In this document: positions 30,273 through 40,104 of the stretch, in pieces
How positions within the stretch are numbered: position 1 is the stretch's first letter
Layout of the letters: each line of letters starts with the position of its first letter
Assembly: GCF_000739735.1 (NCBI RefSeq)
Contig: NZ_BBJF01000003.1
Coordinates: 558,001 to 622,000 of the forward strand
Origin: Paraburkholderia ginsengisoli NBRC 100965
GTDB lineage: Bacteria; Pseudomonadota; Gammaproteobacteria; Burkholderiales; Burkholderiaceae
Direction of reading: 5' to 3'
Length of the DNA: 64,000 nt
Notes under the pieces: generated by a model
Told to the model about the DNA's origin: nothing
The model's database searches: none
What the model saw: only the letters and a program-made list of their open reading frames with translations
Translations under genes and position numbers: made by a program

Positions 30273-31373
30273 ATGTCCGGCAACACGCTCGGTACGCTTT
30301 TCACTGTCACGACCTTCGGCGAATCGCATGGCCCCGCAATCGGCTGCGTGATCGACGGCTGCCCTCCGGGCATGGCGCTCAACGAAGCCGACATCCAGTT
30401 CGAACTCGACCGCCGCAAGCCCGGCACGTCGCGCCACGTCACGCAGCGCCAGGAGGAAGACAAGGTCGAGATCCTGTCGGGCGTGTTCGAAGGCCAGACC
30501 ACCGGCGCGCCGATCGCGCTGCTGATCCGCAACACGGACCAGCGCAGCAAGGACTACGGCAACATCGCCGACACGTTCCGCCCCGGCCACGCCGACTACA
30601 CCTACTGGCAGAAGTACGGCATTCGAGACTATCGCGGCGGCGGCCGTTCGTCGGCGCGTCTGACGGCGCCCACGGTGGCGGCGGGCGCGGTCGCGAAGAA
30701 GTGGCTGCGCGAGAAGTTCGGCACCGAGATTCGCGGCTACATGGCCGCGCTTGGCGAGATCGACGTGCCGTTCGTCGACTGGGCGCAGGTGCGCGAGAAC
30801 CCGTTCTTTGTGCCGAACGCGGAGATCGTGCCGCAACTGGAAGCGTACATGGACGCGCTGCGTAAAGACGGCGACTCGATCGGCGCGCGCATCAATGTCG
30901 TGGCGTCGGGTGTTCCCGTCGGGCTCGGCGAGCCGCTGTTCGACCGTCTCGACGCCGACATCGCGCACGCGATGATGGGCATCAACGCGGTGAAGGGCGT
31001 CGAGATCGGCGCGGGTTTCGCGAGCGTCGCGCAACGTGGCTCGGTGCACGGCGACGAGTTGACGCCTGAAGGTTTCGTCGGCAATCACGCGGGCGGTGTG
31101 CTCGGCGGCATTTCGACCGGGCAGGACATCACGGTGTCGATTGCGATCAAGCCGACGTCGAGCATTCGCACGCCGCGCCGCTCGATCGACAAGGCGGGGC
31201 AACCGGCAGTCGTCGAAACGTTCGGACGGCATGACCCATGCGTCGGCATTCGCGCCACGCCGATCGCGGAGTCGATGCTCGCGCTGGTGCTGATCGACCA
31301 CGCGCTGCGCCACCGCGCGCAATGCGGCGACGTGTCTGTCAGCACGCCGAAGATCGCGGCGAGCGCGCCGTAA
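30273..31373 (+). CDS. aroC: Chorismate synthase
   Basis: Final enzyme of the shikimate pathway, converting EPSP to chorismate with reduced FMN. The 366-residue protein has the three family signatures: [18 protein letters not shown] at the N-terminus, [13 protein letters not shown] in the middle and [16 protein letters not shown] near the end. ATG at 30273 gives [20 protein letters not shown], the normal N-terminus; a longer open frame upstream has no family sequence. A CATAAT about 40 bp upstream could be its -10 box. It is followed 51 bp later by the TPR-glycosyltransferase gene on the same strand. Confidence 0.97.
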   Translation: MSGNTLGTLFTVTTFGESHGPAIGCVIDGCPPGMALNEADIQFELDRRKPGTSRHVTQRQEEDKVEILSGVFEGQTTGAPIALLIRNTDQRSKDYGNIADTFRPGHADYTYWQKYGIRDYRGGGRSSARLTAPTVAAGAVAKKWLREKFGTEIRGYMAALGEIDVPFVDWAQVRENPFFVPNAEIVPQLEAYMDALRKDGDSIGARINVVASGVPVGLGEPLFDRLDADIAHAMMGINAVKGVEIGAGFASVAQRGSVHGDELTPEGFVGNHAGGVLGGISTGQDITVSIAIKPTSSIRTPRRSIDKAGQPAVVETFGRHDPCVGIRATPIAESMLALVLIDHALRHRAQCGDVSVSTPKIAASAP

Positions 31374-31424
31374 GCGGCGCTTGTCGAACGTTTCCGGAAT
31401 CGTTGCGCACCGGCTGGCATCCCC

Positions 31425-32942
31425 ATGGTCGATTTGAACGCCGGGCTGGCGGATAGCCAGCTCGTCACTTTGCGTGCGCGTGCCGCCGCGTCGGAGGCCT
31501 CCGCCGGCGACTGCTTCGCTTACGGCCATCTGCTGCTGCGGCACGCGGGCCGCGACAAAGCCCGCCAGCGCGAGGCGCTCGCCGCCTTTGTGCGCGCTTA
31601 TCAGCTCGATCCTTCGAGCGAACCTGCGTTGCTGCACACCATTGCGCAGACGGCGTTCGTCGTGCGCGACTGGGCGCTGCTCGACTCGGCGACCGGTCTG
31701 CTGCTCGCGCAGAATGCCGAGGACGCGAACGCGCTGATCTGGCGCGCGGCCGCGGTCCAGCAACGCGACGACTTCGCTACCGCCGAGCAACTGCTGCGCG
31801 AAGCGGTGCACGTCGTGCCGGGCAATCCGGTGGCGCTTCACAAGCTCGCGCTGTGCCTCAAGGAGCAGGCGCGTTTTGCCGAGGCCGAGGCGCTGCTGCG
31901 GCAGGTGCTGGCACTGTCGCCGAACAACGCGCATGCGCTGTTCGATCTGTCGGAGCTCGAAATCCGCTCGGGCCGTTTCGCCGACGGTTGGGCGAACTAC
32001 GAGTCGCGCACCGCCTTCGCCGACGATCTGAACAACGCGCAGCAAGCGCTCGCGGCAATCAGCGCGCATTGGCGGGGCGAATCGCTGGCCGGCAAAACGC
32101 TGGTGGTCTACGGCGAGCAGGGCAATGGCGATTGCCTGTGGGCGGTGCGCTTTCTGCCGCTGCTGGCCGAGCGGGCACGGCGCGAAGGCGGCCGGGTGAT
32201 CTTCGGTCACGACGGGCCGTTGCGGCACCTGTTCGAGCGGACATTGCCGGCCGATTTGCCGCTCGAAACGAGCCTCGATACGCGGCCCGATTTTCATTGC
32301 GGGCTGATGAGCTTGCCGCTGCGGCTCGGCATCGTCGATCCAAACGGGTGGGGCGCGCCGTATCTGAGCGCCGATCCGGCGCACGTGCGGACGTGGCGCG
32401 AGCGGATCGATATGCATGGGGCACACGCCGCGTCCACAGCGGTCGCCGTGCCCACCGCGCACACGCAGCGCAGTCTCAAAGTTGGCCTGGTATGGAACGG
32501 CAATCCGGAACACATACGCGACATGCGTCGCTCGGTGCCGGTCGCGCAACTCGAGCCGTTATTGAATGTGCCGAACGTGAGCTATTTCGCGTTGTCGCCG
32601 GGGCGCGGCGAGACGATCGCGCAGTGGCGCGCCCAAGGTCTCGACGTGGTCGACTTGACCGGTCATTTTCAGTCCGGCTTCGACGATGTCGCCGCGTTGC
32701 TCGCGAATCTGGATCTGGTCGTGACGATCGACAGCGGGCCCGCACATCTGGCGGGCGCGCTCGGCGTGCCGACGTGTTTGATGATCGATCGCGTGTCGGC
32801 GTGGTTCTGGGGCGATGAATCGCCGCGGACGGCCTGGTACGAGTCGATCGAGCTGGTGCGCCAGCCGCGCGTCGGCGATTGGGCGCCGGTGGTGGCGAAA
32901 GTGCGGGAACGGATTGAGGCGATGACGCGCGAGCGTCGGTGA
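31425..32942 (+). CDS. TPR-repeat glycosyltransferase-like protein
   Basis: A 505-residue protein in two parts. Residues 20 to about 190 form tetratricopeptide repeats (EANALIW-type helices; LLREAVHVVPGNPVALHKLA, LLRQVLALSPNNAHALFDLS). The C-terminal 300 residues resemble GT-B glycosyltransferases of the heptosyltransferase kind: GKTLVVYGEQGNGD, KVGLVWNGNP, and LDLVVTIDSGPAHLAGALG. The acceptor is unknown; similar proteins modify proteins or surface glycans. It may be co-transcribed with aroC, but shows no pathway link. Confidence 0.82.
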   Translation: MVDLNAGLADSQLVTLRARAAASEASAGDCFAYGHLLLRHAGRDKARQREALAAFVRAYQLDPSSEPALLHTIAQTAFVVRDWALLDSATGLLLAQNAEDANALIWRAAAVQQRDDFATAEQLLREAVHVVPGNPVALHKLALCLKEQARFAEAEALLRQVLALSPNNAHALFDLSELEIRSGRFADGWANYESRTAFADDLNNAQQALAAISAHWRGESLAGKTLVVYGEQGNGDCLWAVRFLPLLAERARREGGRVIFGHDGPLRHLFERTLPADLPLETSLDTRPDFHCGLMSLPLRLGIVDPNGWGAPYLSADPAHVRTWRERIDMHGAHAASTAVAVPTAHTQRSLKVGLVWNGNPEHIRDMRRSVPVAQLEPLLNVPNVSYFALSPGRGETIAQWRAQGLDVVDLTGHFQSGFDDVAALLANLDLVVTIDSGPAHLAGALGVPTCLMIDRVSAWFWGDESPRTAWYESIELVRQPRVGDWAPVVAKVRERIEAMTRERR

Positions 32943-33008
32943 AATTTCCGCCTTTTGCGCGGCGCCAGCGAGGATGCGGGCGCCGCGCGAAGGCAAACAA
33001 AGCGGCAA

Positions 33009-34682
33009 TTACATATTCGGATAGTTCGGACCGCCGCCGCCTTCAGGCGTGACCCACACGATGTTCTGCGTGGGGTCCTTGATATCGCAGGTCTTGCAGT
33101 GCACGCAGTTCTGCGCATTGATCACGAGCCGCTCGCTGCCGTCGTCGTTCTTGACGAACTCATACACCGCCGCCGGACAGTAGCGCGACTCCGGACCGGC
33201 ATAGGTCTGCCAGTTCACGTTCACCGGCACCGACGGGTCTTTCAGCGTCAGGTGAGCCGGCTGGTTCTCTTCGTGATTCGTGTTCGAGATGAACACCGAG
33301 GACAGCCGATCGAAGGTGAGCTTGCCGTCCGGCTTTGGATACGTGATCGGCGTGCACTGCGAAGCGGGCTTGAGCATCTCGTGATCGGAATGCTGATGAT
33401 GCAGCGTCCACGGCACGTTGCCGCCCAGCAGCTTCTGCTCGATGCCGACCATCAGCGTGCCGAGGTACAGGCCCTTGCTCATCCACTGCTTGAAGTTGCG
33501 TGCGCGGTAAAGCTCGGTGTGCAGCCACGACGTCTTGAAGCTCTCCGGATAGGCGGTGAGTTCATCGCTGGTGCGGCCGGCCTGGACGGCTTCAAATGCC
33601 GCTTCAGCGGCCAGCATGCCAGTCTTGATCGCCGCATGCGAGCCCTTGATGCGCGACGCGTTCAGGAAGCCCGCGTCGTCGCCGACCAGTGCGCCACCCG
33701 GGAACACCAGCTTCGGCAGCGACATCAGGCCACCGGCCGTAATGGCGCGCGCGCCATACGACACGCGCTTGCCGCCTTCCAGAATTGCGCGGATCGCCGG
33801 ATGCGTCTTGTAGCGCTGGAATTCTTCGAACGGCGACAGATACGGATTCGAGTAGCCGAGGCCGACCACGAAGCCCACCACCACCTGGTTGTTGTCCATG
33901 TGATAGAGGAACGAGCCGCCGTACGTATCGTTCTGCAGCGGCCAGCCGGCCGTGTGCATTACCAGCCCCGGCTTGTGTTTCGCCGGATCGATCTCCCACA
34001 GTTCCTTGATGCCGATGCCGTAGACCTGCGGATCGACGCCTTCGCGCAGCTTGAACCGGTCGTTCAGCTGACGGCCCAGATGCCCGCGCGCGCCTTCGCA
34101 GAACAGCGTGTACTTCGCGTGCAGCTCCATGCCGAGCTGGAAGTTTTCGGTCGGCTCGCCATCCTTGCCGATGCCCAGGTTGCCGGTCGCGACCCCTTTC
34201 ACGGAACCGTCGTCGTTGTACAGCACTTCGGCAGCAGGAAAGCCCGGGAAGATTTCGACGCCCAGCGCTTCGGCCTGCTGGCCCAGCCAGCGCGTGACGT
34301 TCGCGAGGCTGATCACGTAGTTGCCGTGGTTCTTGAAGTTGTCCGGCAGCGCCCAGGTCGGCACGCTCTTCGAGCCCGTTTCCGTGAGGAACAGGAACCG
34401 GTCTTCGGTCACATCCACCGTGAGCGGTGCGCCTTTTTCTTTCCAGTCCGGAATCAGCTCGGTAATCGCGCGCGGGTCCATCACCGCGCCCGACAGGATA
34501 TGCGCCCCGATCTCCGAGCCCTTCTCCAGTACGCACACGCCAAGCTCGACGCCCTTGGCGGCCGCCAGCTGTTTCAGGCGGATCGCCGCGGACAGTCCAG
34601 CCGGGCCGCCGCCGACGATCACGACGTCATATTCCATCGACTCGCGCGGGCCGTACTGCTCAATGAGACTTGCGGGGGTCAT
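33009..34682 (-). CDS. Electron transfer flavoprotein-ubiquinone oxidoreductase
   Basis: Membrane-associated flavoprotein/iron-sulfur enzyme that passes electrons from ETF (reduced by acyl-CoA dehydrogenases) to ubiquinone. The 557-residue protein has an N-terminal FAD loop VVIVGGGPAGLSAA, GAHILSGAVMDP, PGGALVGDDAGFLN, and a C-terminal 4Fe-4S cluster set, YCPAAVYE and NCVHCKTCDIKDP, with HCKTCD diagnostic. The start has AGAGGAG before ATG. Functionally it links the acyl-CoA dehydrogenases encoded at 51113-53485 to respiration. Divergent from an SDR gene with a palindrome in the spacer. Confidence 0.96.
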   Translation of the reverse strand: MTPASLIEQYGPRESMEYDVVIVGGGPAGLSAAIRLKQLAAAKGVELGVCVLEKGSEIGAHILSGAVMDPRAITELIPDWKEKGAPLTVDVTEDRFLFLTETGSKSVPTWALPDNFKNHGNYVISLANVTRWLGQQAEALGVEIFPGFPAAEVLYNDDGSVKGVATGNLGIGKDGEPTENFQLGMELHAKYTLFCEGARGHLGRQLNDRFKLREGVDPQVYGIGIKELWEIDPAKHKPGLVMHTAGWPLQNDTYGGSFLYHMDNNQVVVGFVVGLGYSNPYLSPFEEFQRYKTHPAIRAILEGGKRVSYGARAITAGGLMSLPKLVFPGGALVGDDAGFLNASRIKGSHAAIKTGMLAAEAAFEAVQAGRTSDELTAYPESFKTSWLHTELYRARNFKQWMSKGLYLGTLMVGIEQKLLGGNVPWTLHHQHSDHEMLKPASQCTPITYPKPDGKLTFDRLSSVFISNTNHEENQPAHLTLKDPSVPVNVNWQTYAGPESRYCPAAVYEFVKNDDGSERLVINAQNCVHCKTCDIKDPTQNIVWVTPEGGGGPNYPNM

Positions 34683-34768
34683 TGATGCTCCTCTTACCGT
34701 TAGAATGCTTTTTTCGGGTTCGTATTGTGGGCGATCGATCCCCGCACTGCAACCGGAGCCGCATAGAT

Positions 34769-34784
34769 TAGCACGATCGTTCTA
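34769..34784. promoter_or_regulatory. 16-bp palindrome in the ETF-QO/SDR divergent promoter
   Basis: TAGCACGATCGTTCTA is symmetric at 14 of 16 positions (TAG-N-ACGATCGT-N-CTA). It lies 87 bp from the ETF-QO start and 100 bp from the SDR start. The form is typical of TetR-family operators controlling fatty-acid genes in proteobacteria, but the regulator is not identified and none is encoded adjacent. Confidence 0.5.
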
Positions 34785-34883
34785 TTCATGTGATACGGTA
34801 TTGGGCCCGTTGCGCGCCGGCAGCGTCGGTCCTACCGCACCCTGTCAACCGCATCTGGCATTACAACCGAACAAGGAACGTCA

Positions 34884-35660
34884 ATGGGCCGTTCGATCAA
34901 TCTGGAAGGCAAGGTCGCGCTGATTACCGGCGCTTCGAGCGGGTTGGGAAAGCGCTTTGCTCAGGTGTTGTCGCAGGCGGGCGCCAAGGTCGTGCTGGCA
35001 AGCCGTCGTACCGAGCGTCTGAAGGAACTGCGCGCCGAGATCGAAGCGTCCGGCGGCGCCGCGCATGTCGTGTCGCTCGACGTGACCGATTATCAAAGCA
35101 TCAAGTCGGCGGTGGCGCATGCGGAGACCGAGGCCGGCACGATCGATATTCTCGTGAACAACTCGGGCGTGTCGACCACGCAGAAACTCACCGAGGTCAC
35201 GCCCGCCGACTTCGAATATGTGTTCGACACGAATACGCGCGGCGCGTTCTTCGTCGCGCAGGAAGTCGCCAAGCGCATGATCATGCGCGGCAATAATGCG
35301 CAGAAGCCGTCGTACCGGATCATTAACATCGCGTCGATGGCGGGCCTGCGCGTGCTGCCGCAGATTGGCTTGTACTCGATGAGCAAGGCCGCCGTCGTCC
35401 ATATGACGAAGGCGATGGCGCTGGAGTGGGGCAAGCACGGCATCAACGTGAACGCGATCTGCCCGGGCTATATCGACACCGAGATCAACCATCACCACTG
35501 GTCGACCGAGCAGGGGCAGAAGCTGATGTCGATGCTGCCGCGTCATCGCGTGGGCAAGCCGGACGATCTGGACGGGCTGCTGCTGTTGCTCGCGGCCGAC
35601 GAATCGCAGTTCATCAACGGCTCGGTGATTGCCGCCGACGACGGCTTCGGCCTTTCCTGA
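34884..35660 (+). CDS. Short-chain dehydrogenase/reductase
   Basis: NAD(P)-dependent classical SDR of 258 residues. It has the cofactor loop TGASSGLGKRFA at about 15-26, the NNSGV segment, the catalytic serine in INIASMAG and YSMSKAAVV with Tyr and Lys four apart. GRS..., IDTEINHHHW and a C-terminal ADDGFGLS complete the fold. Context with ETF-QO and a thioesterase suggests 3-hydroxyacyl-CoA or related chemistry, but substrate is unassigned. AAGGAACGTCA precedes the ATG. Confidence 0.88.
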   Translation: MGRSINLEGKVALITGASSGLGKRFAQVLSQAGAKVVLASRRTERLKELRAEIEASGGAAHVVSLDVTDYQSIKSAVAHAETEAGTIDILVNNSGVSTTQKLTEVTPADFEYVFDTNTRGAFFVAQEVAKRMIMRGNNAQKPSYRIINIASMAGLRVLPQIGLYSMSKAAVVHMTKAMALEWGKHGINVNAICPGYIDTEINHHHWSTEQGQKLMSMLPRHRVGKPDDLDGLLLLLAADESQFINGSVIAADDGFGLS

Positions 35661-35701
35661 GCCCGTCGATTGGCGCAACGGCGAAGAAAGTGTTTTACGC
35701 G

Positions 35702-35732
35702 CGCGGGCTCTTCTGTTGCAGAGGAGCCCGCG
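35702..35732 (+). terminator. Hairpin after the SDR gene
   Basis: A 9-bp perfect stem, CGCGGGCTC with GAGCCCGCG, encloses a 13-base loop, 42 bp after the SDR stop. There is no T-run, so it may be a processing or partial termination site between the SDR and thioesterase genes. Confidence 0.5.
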
Positions 35733-35828
35733 TTATCGTGCGGGGCGTTGACAGACCGGCGCGCGCGCCGGCTTCGCGGCCCCTCGCGGGTTTCACTACT
35801 GTAAAGAAGCAGGAAGAACGGAAGTACG

Positions 35829-36260
35829 ATGAGCGATTTTCACGCAGTTTTCGAGATGTCGATGCCGATCCGCTGGGGCGACATGGACGCGTTCGGCCAT
35901 GTGAACAACACGGTCTATTTCCGCTACATGGAGCAGGTGCGGATTTCCTGGTTCGAGCAACTGGGGTTCATCGGCGGCAACGCGGATGGGCAGGGACCGG
36001 TGATCGTCAATGCGTCGATGGAGTTTCTCAAGCAACTGCATTATCCCGGCGACGTGATCGGCCGGATGTCGGTCGCCACGCCGGGGCGCAGCAGTTTCGA
36101 CACCGGCTTCGAGCTGGTGCGCGCCGACGACCCGCACACCGTGTACGCGCGCGGCGCCGCGCGTTGTGTGTGGATCGACTACGCGGCAGGCAAGTCGGTG
36201 CCGGTACCCGATCTGCTGCGCGCGACCATCGAGCGCGCCGCGCTGGTCAAGGCCGCTTGA
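35829..36260 (+). CDS. Hotdog-fold acyl-CoA thioesterase, 4HBT family
   Basis: A 143-residue cytosolic thioesterase. The 4-hydroxybenzoyl-CoA thioesterase-like signature RWGDMDAFGHVNNTVYFRYM carries the catalytic aspartate in the DxxxHVNN block. YbgC/FadM-like relatives hydrolyse short or medium acyl-CoA; the chain length here is unknown. GGAAGTACG lies before the ATG. It may share a transcript with the upstream SDR gene. Confidence 0.88.
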   Translation: MSDFHAVFEMSMPIRWGDMDAFGHVNNTVYFRYMEQVRISWFEQLGFIGGNADGQGPVIVNASMEFLKQLHYPGDVIGRMSVATPGRSSFDTGFELVRADDPHTVYARGAARCVWIDYAAGKSVPVPDLLRATIERAALVKAA

Positions 36261-36282
36261 CGGGCGTTGCGGCTCACACCCT

Positions 36283-36828
36283 TCAATTCCCGAGCAAGCG
36301 CTGCAAGAGCTCGGTCGCATTCCCCGTATCGTATTTGCGCATCAGCCGCGCGCGGTAGACGTCGACCGTGCGCGGACTGATCTCCAGCACGCGGCCGATC
36401 TGCTTGCTGGTCTTGCCCGTCACCAGCTGCGCGGCGATTTCGCGCTCGCGCGGCGTCAGCTCCACCGCGACGCGCCGCGTCGCGCTCAGATCCTCGAAGG
36501 TCCAGACGCCCGCCGCGTGAGGGTCGGCACGCTGCTGCGCGCGGCCCGTCACGTGACACCAGAACAGTTCGCCGTTGGCGCGCTTCATGATACGGTCGTC
36601 CGCGTAGCTGCCCTGGGCGGTCATGATCGGCGGAATGCGCGCGCCGATCCGCTCGAATTCCTCCGCCGACGGATACAGCACCTGAAACGACTGGCCGAGC
36701 AGCGACTCGCGTGAGCAGCCGAAAATCGACGCGAGTTCGTCATTGCAGTCTTCGATAATCCGTTCGCGCGACAGCACGAGTCCGATCGGGGCAAGGTGAA
36801 ACGCGGTTCGGTAATCCAGGGCGGGCAT
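36283..36828 (-). CDS. PAS-LuxR family transcription factor
   Basis: One-piece regulator of 181 residues. Residues 1-110 form a PAS domain (MPALDYRTAFHLAPIGLVLS, FGCSRESLLGQSFQVLYPS, RANGELFWCHVTGRA). Residues 120-181 form a LuxR/GerE helix-turn-helix (LTPREREIAAQLVTGKTSKQ, ISPRTVDVYRARLM). No phosphoacceptor receiver domain is present, so the PAS domain is the likely ligand sensor. ATG at 36828 gives the PAS N-terminus; a longer open frame to 37083 lacks domain sequence. It is divergent from scoAB and probably regulates it; the ligand is unknown. Confidence 0.87.
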   Translation of the reverse strand: MPALDYRTAFHLAPIGLVLSRERIIEDCNDELASIFGCSRESLLGQSFQVLYPSAEEFERIGARIPPIMTAQGSYADDRIMKRANGELFWCHVTGRAQQRADPHAAGVWTFEDLSATRRVAVELTPREREIAAQLVTGKTSKQIGRVLEISPRTVDVYRARLMRKYDTGNATELLQRLLGN

Positions 36829-37075
36829 GGGTTGGCGGCTAGTACTTATGTAGTTTTGCGTATTGTGCCGTATGGCGTGCGCAGCGTACTCTTTCGGGCA
36901 CATGACAACGCGGCGCAATCGTCCGCGGCGGGCTTTCTTGCCCAGCGCGGCACAGGCCGGGCTGGGCGCACCGCCTGCCGGGATGACTGGAATGACGTGT
37001 CGGGCTTCGCCCGCAGAACGTCGTGTCGACCGCAATGATCCGGTTTCGGGTTTCCATAAAGGAAGGGACATACTG

Positions 37076-37780
37076 ATGAACAAGGTCTATCCAGGCGCCG
37101 CCGAGGCGCTGAAAGACATCGTCAAGGACGGGCAGACGTTCGCCGTCGGCGGCTTCGGGCTGTGCGGCATTCCGGAGGCGCTGATCGGCGCGCTGCGCGA
37201 TTCGAACGTGCAGGGCATCACCTGCATCAGCAACAACGCGGGCGTCGACGGGTTCGGCCTCGGTCTGCTGCTCGAAACGCGCCAGGTCAAGAAGATGATT
37301 TCGTCGTACGTCGGCGAGAACAAGGAGTTCGAACGCCAGTATCTGGCCGGCGAACTCGAACTGGAATTCACGCCGCAAGGCACGCTCGCCGAGAAGCTGC
37401 GCGCGGGCGGCTCGGGCATTCCGGCATTCTTCACCAACACCGGCTACGGCACGCTGATCGCCGAGGGCAAGGAAACCCGCCAGTTCGGCGAGAACCACTA
37501 TGTGCTCGAACATTCGCTGACAGCCGACGTCGCACTCGTCAAGGCATGGAAGGCCGACAAATCGGGCAACCTGATCTATCGCCGCACCGCGCGCAACTTC
37601 AACCCGATGTGCGCGATGGCCGGCAAGATCACTGTCGCGGAAGTGGAGGAGATCGTCGAGGTGGGTGAACTCGATCCGGACGCGATCCACACGCCCGGCA
37701 TCTTCGTGCAGCGCATCGTGCTGAATGCGCATCCGGAAAAACGCATCGAACAACGCGTCGTCCGCGCGAAAGGAGCTTGA
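37076..37780 (+). CDS. scoA: Succinyl-CoA:3-ketoacid CoA-transferase subunit A
   Basis: Alpha subunit of the CoA-transferase that moves CoA from succinyl-CoA to acetoacetate, opening ketone bodies and branched-chain degradation products to the TCA cycle. The 234-residue protein has the type I signature [14 protein letters not shown] near 20 and [11 protein letters not shown], and a glycine-rich [10 protein letters not shown] block. Start is ATG at 37076 with AAAGGAAGGG upstream; an in-frame upstream extension is not coding. scoB starts 3 bp after its stop codon, so the pair is translated together. Confidence 0.95.
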   Translation: MNKVYPGAAEALKDIVKDGQTFAVGGFGLCGIPEALIGALRDSNVQGITCISNNAGVDGFGLGLLLETRQVKKMISSYVGENKEFERQYLAGELELEFTPQGTLAEKLRAGGSGIPAFFTNTGYGTLIAEGKETRQFGENHYVLEHSLTADVALVKAWKADKSGNLIYRRTARNFNPMCAMAGKITVAEVEEIVEVGELDPDAIHTPGIFVQRIVLNAHPEKRIEQRVVRAKGA

Positions 37781-37782
37781 TC

Positions 37783-38424
<642 letters not shown>

Positions 38425-38501
38425 CGCTGATGAGGGTCGTCGACCGGCCGCCGGCGTGCAGAGCGGTGTAGTGCGGCGACGGCAACCATCACGCAGTTTC
38501 T

Positions 38502-38531
38502 TGAGCGGGCGAGACGCGAGTCTCGCCCGCT
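38502..38531 (+). terminator. Terminator of the scoAB operon
   Basis: A 13-bp perfect stem (GAGCGGGCGAGAC / GTCTCGCCCGCTC) with a 4-base loop is followed by TGTTTTGTG. A strong Rho-independent candidate, 78 bp after the scoB stop. Confidence 0.85.
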
Positions 38532-38691
38532 CTGTTTTGTGCCGCGCGTGTTCTTAGGCTGTCCTATACCATCCGGCCGATCCTTGCCGCGCGGCAAAGC
38601 GGTTTACAATCGTTTGAAGATTGAACGCCTGTCTCTGCCCCGCTGTGCTCGAGCCCGCGCCCGATTTGCAGCGCTTTCGCAAGGAACCCCG

Positions 38692-39606
38692 ATGACCGCA
38701 TCGACCTCCGCTTCCACCGCCGGGCAACCCGCTCCGCGCCAACGTTACGTGCAGTGCGCAAGCGCCGCTGGCTTGCACCGCGTCGCCTACACCGAATGGG
38801 GCGACCCGGACAATCCGCGTGTGCTGCTGTGCGTGCATGGCCTGACGCGCTCGGGGCGCGACTTCGACCGCGTCGCGGCTGAATTCGCGGGCACCTACCG
38901 CGTGGTCTGTCCGGATGTGGTCGGGCGGGGCTTGTCATCGTGGCTCGCGAACCCCAACCTGTATGGCATCCCGCAATACGTCGCCGACATGGTCACGCTG
39001 ATCGCGCGGCTGAATGTCGAAACGGTCGACTGGTTCGGCACGTCGATGGGCGGCCTGATCGGACTCGGGCTCGCCGGCTTGCCGGACACGCCGATCCGCA
39101 AGCTACTGTTGAACGATGTCGGCCCGCATCTGGAGCCGGGCGCCGTGCAACGTATCGGCGACTACCTCGGCAAGCCCGCGCGTTTCGAAACGCTGCAGCA
39201 GGGCATCGACTACGCTGCATTGCTCGCGCAAACCTTCGGTCCGCTCACGCCGGACGAATGGCGGGAAATCAACACGCCGCTGCTGCACGAAAAGGACGGC
39301 GCGTGGCTGTTCCGTTATGACCCGCGTATCGCGCAGCCGTTTGCCGCGACCACCGAAGAAGCCGCGAAACTTGGCGAGGCCGCGCTGTGGCATTCGCTCG
39401 CGTCTTTCCCGGGGCCGGTGCTGGTGGTGCGCGGCGAGCAATCCGATCTGCTGTCGCGTGAAACCGTCGCGAAGATGGTGGCGAGTGGACGCGCGGTATC
39501 GAGCGCGGAGATCGCCGGCGTCGGGCATGCACCGGCGTTCCTCGCGGCCGATCAGATCGGGATCGCGAGACAGTTCTTTATCGGCCCCGCCGACGACGCG
39601 TCATAA
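38692..39606 (+). CDS. Alpha/beta hydrolase
   Basis: Serine hydrolase of 304 residues. LCVHGLTRSGRDFD carries the oxyanion hole, CPDVVGRGLSSW the next strand, GTSMGGLIGLGLA the nucleophile elbow, and GVGHAPA the catalytic histidine. The substrate is unknown. AAGGAACC precedes the ATG. The RidA-family gene follows after 81 bp on the same strand; the two may be co-transcribed with relA. Confidence 0.87.
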   Translation: MTASTSASTAGQPAPRQRYVQCASAAGLHRVAYTEWGDPDNPRVLLCVHGLTRSGRDFDRVAAEFAGTYRVVCPDVVGRGLSSWLANPNLYGIPQYVADMVTLIARLNVETVDWFGTSMGGLIGLGLAGLPDTPIRKLLLNDVGPHLEPGAVQRIGDYLGKPARFETLQQGIDYAALLAQTFGPLTPDEWREINTPLLHEKDGAWLFRYDPRIAQPFAATTEEAAKLGEAALWHSLASFPGPVLVVRGEQSDLLSRETVAKMVASGRAVSSAEIAGVGHAPAFLAADQIGIARQFFIGPADDAS

Positions 39607-39687
39607 TAGCGGGTTCCGCGTGGCGTCTTTGATGGGCGTCATGCGGAGCGCATTCTGATCAACTTTCAACCCATTTCAGGATTCTTC

Positions 39688-40041
39688 ATGGCAGTCATTC
39701 GTCATCACGTCGGCAAGCGCCTCTCGGAAACCGCCGTGCACAACGGCACCGTGTACCTCGCAGGCCAGATCGCCGAAGACGCGGATCAGGACATCACGGG
39801 GCAGACGCGCGAAGTGCTCGGCCACATCGACCGTCTGCTGGCCGAAGTGAACAGCGACAAGTCGCAACTGCTGTCGGTGCAGATCTACATTTCGGACATG
39901 GTGCATTTCGCCGGCATGAACGCGGTATGGGACGAGTGGGTCGCGCAAGGCAACACGCCGCCGCGCGCCACCGTCGAGGCCAAGCTCGCCAACCCGAAGT
40001 GCCTCGTCGAAATCGTCGTGGTCGCGGCTCAGCTCAGCTAG
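39688..40041 (+). CDS. RidA-family enamine/imine deaminase
   Basis: A 117-residue YjgF/YER057c/UK114 protein that hydrolyses reactive enamine/imine intermediates of PLP enzymes. Visible family features are GTVYLAGQIAED, VQIYISDMVHFAGMNAVWDEW and the substrate-carboxylate arginine in PPRATVEAKL. The lack of the RSCVEVA consensus suggests a Rid subgroup other than archetypal RidA. The ATG is preceded by CAGGATTCTTC. It lies 63 bp ahead of relA on the same strand. Confidence 0.85.
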   Translation: MAVIRHHVGKRLSETAVHNGTVYLAGQIAEDADQDITGQTREVLGHIDRLLAEVNSDKSQLLSVQIYISDMVHFAGMNAVWDEWVAQGNTPPRATVEAKLANPKCLVEIVVVAAQLS

Positions 40042-40104
40042 GCAACGCCCGTTCACCGTTGTTGAAATCCTGTTGATTCGTCTGGCCCGGCGGGCCGTCG
40101 CACC

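Noticed and set aside
38692..40041. Hydrolase and RidA genes as parts of a new stringent-response operon with relA
   Set aside because: They are co-oriented and close, but the gaps of 81 and 63 bp and the generic families do not support a functional link beyond possible co-transcription.
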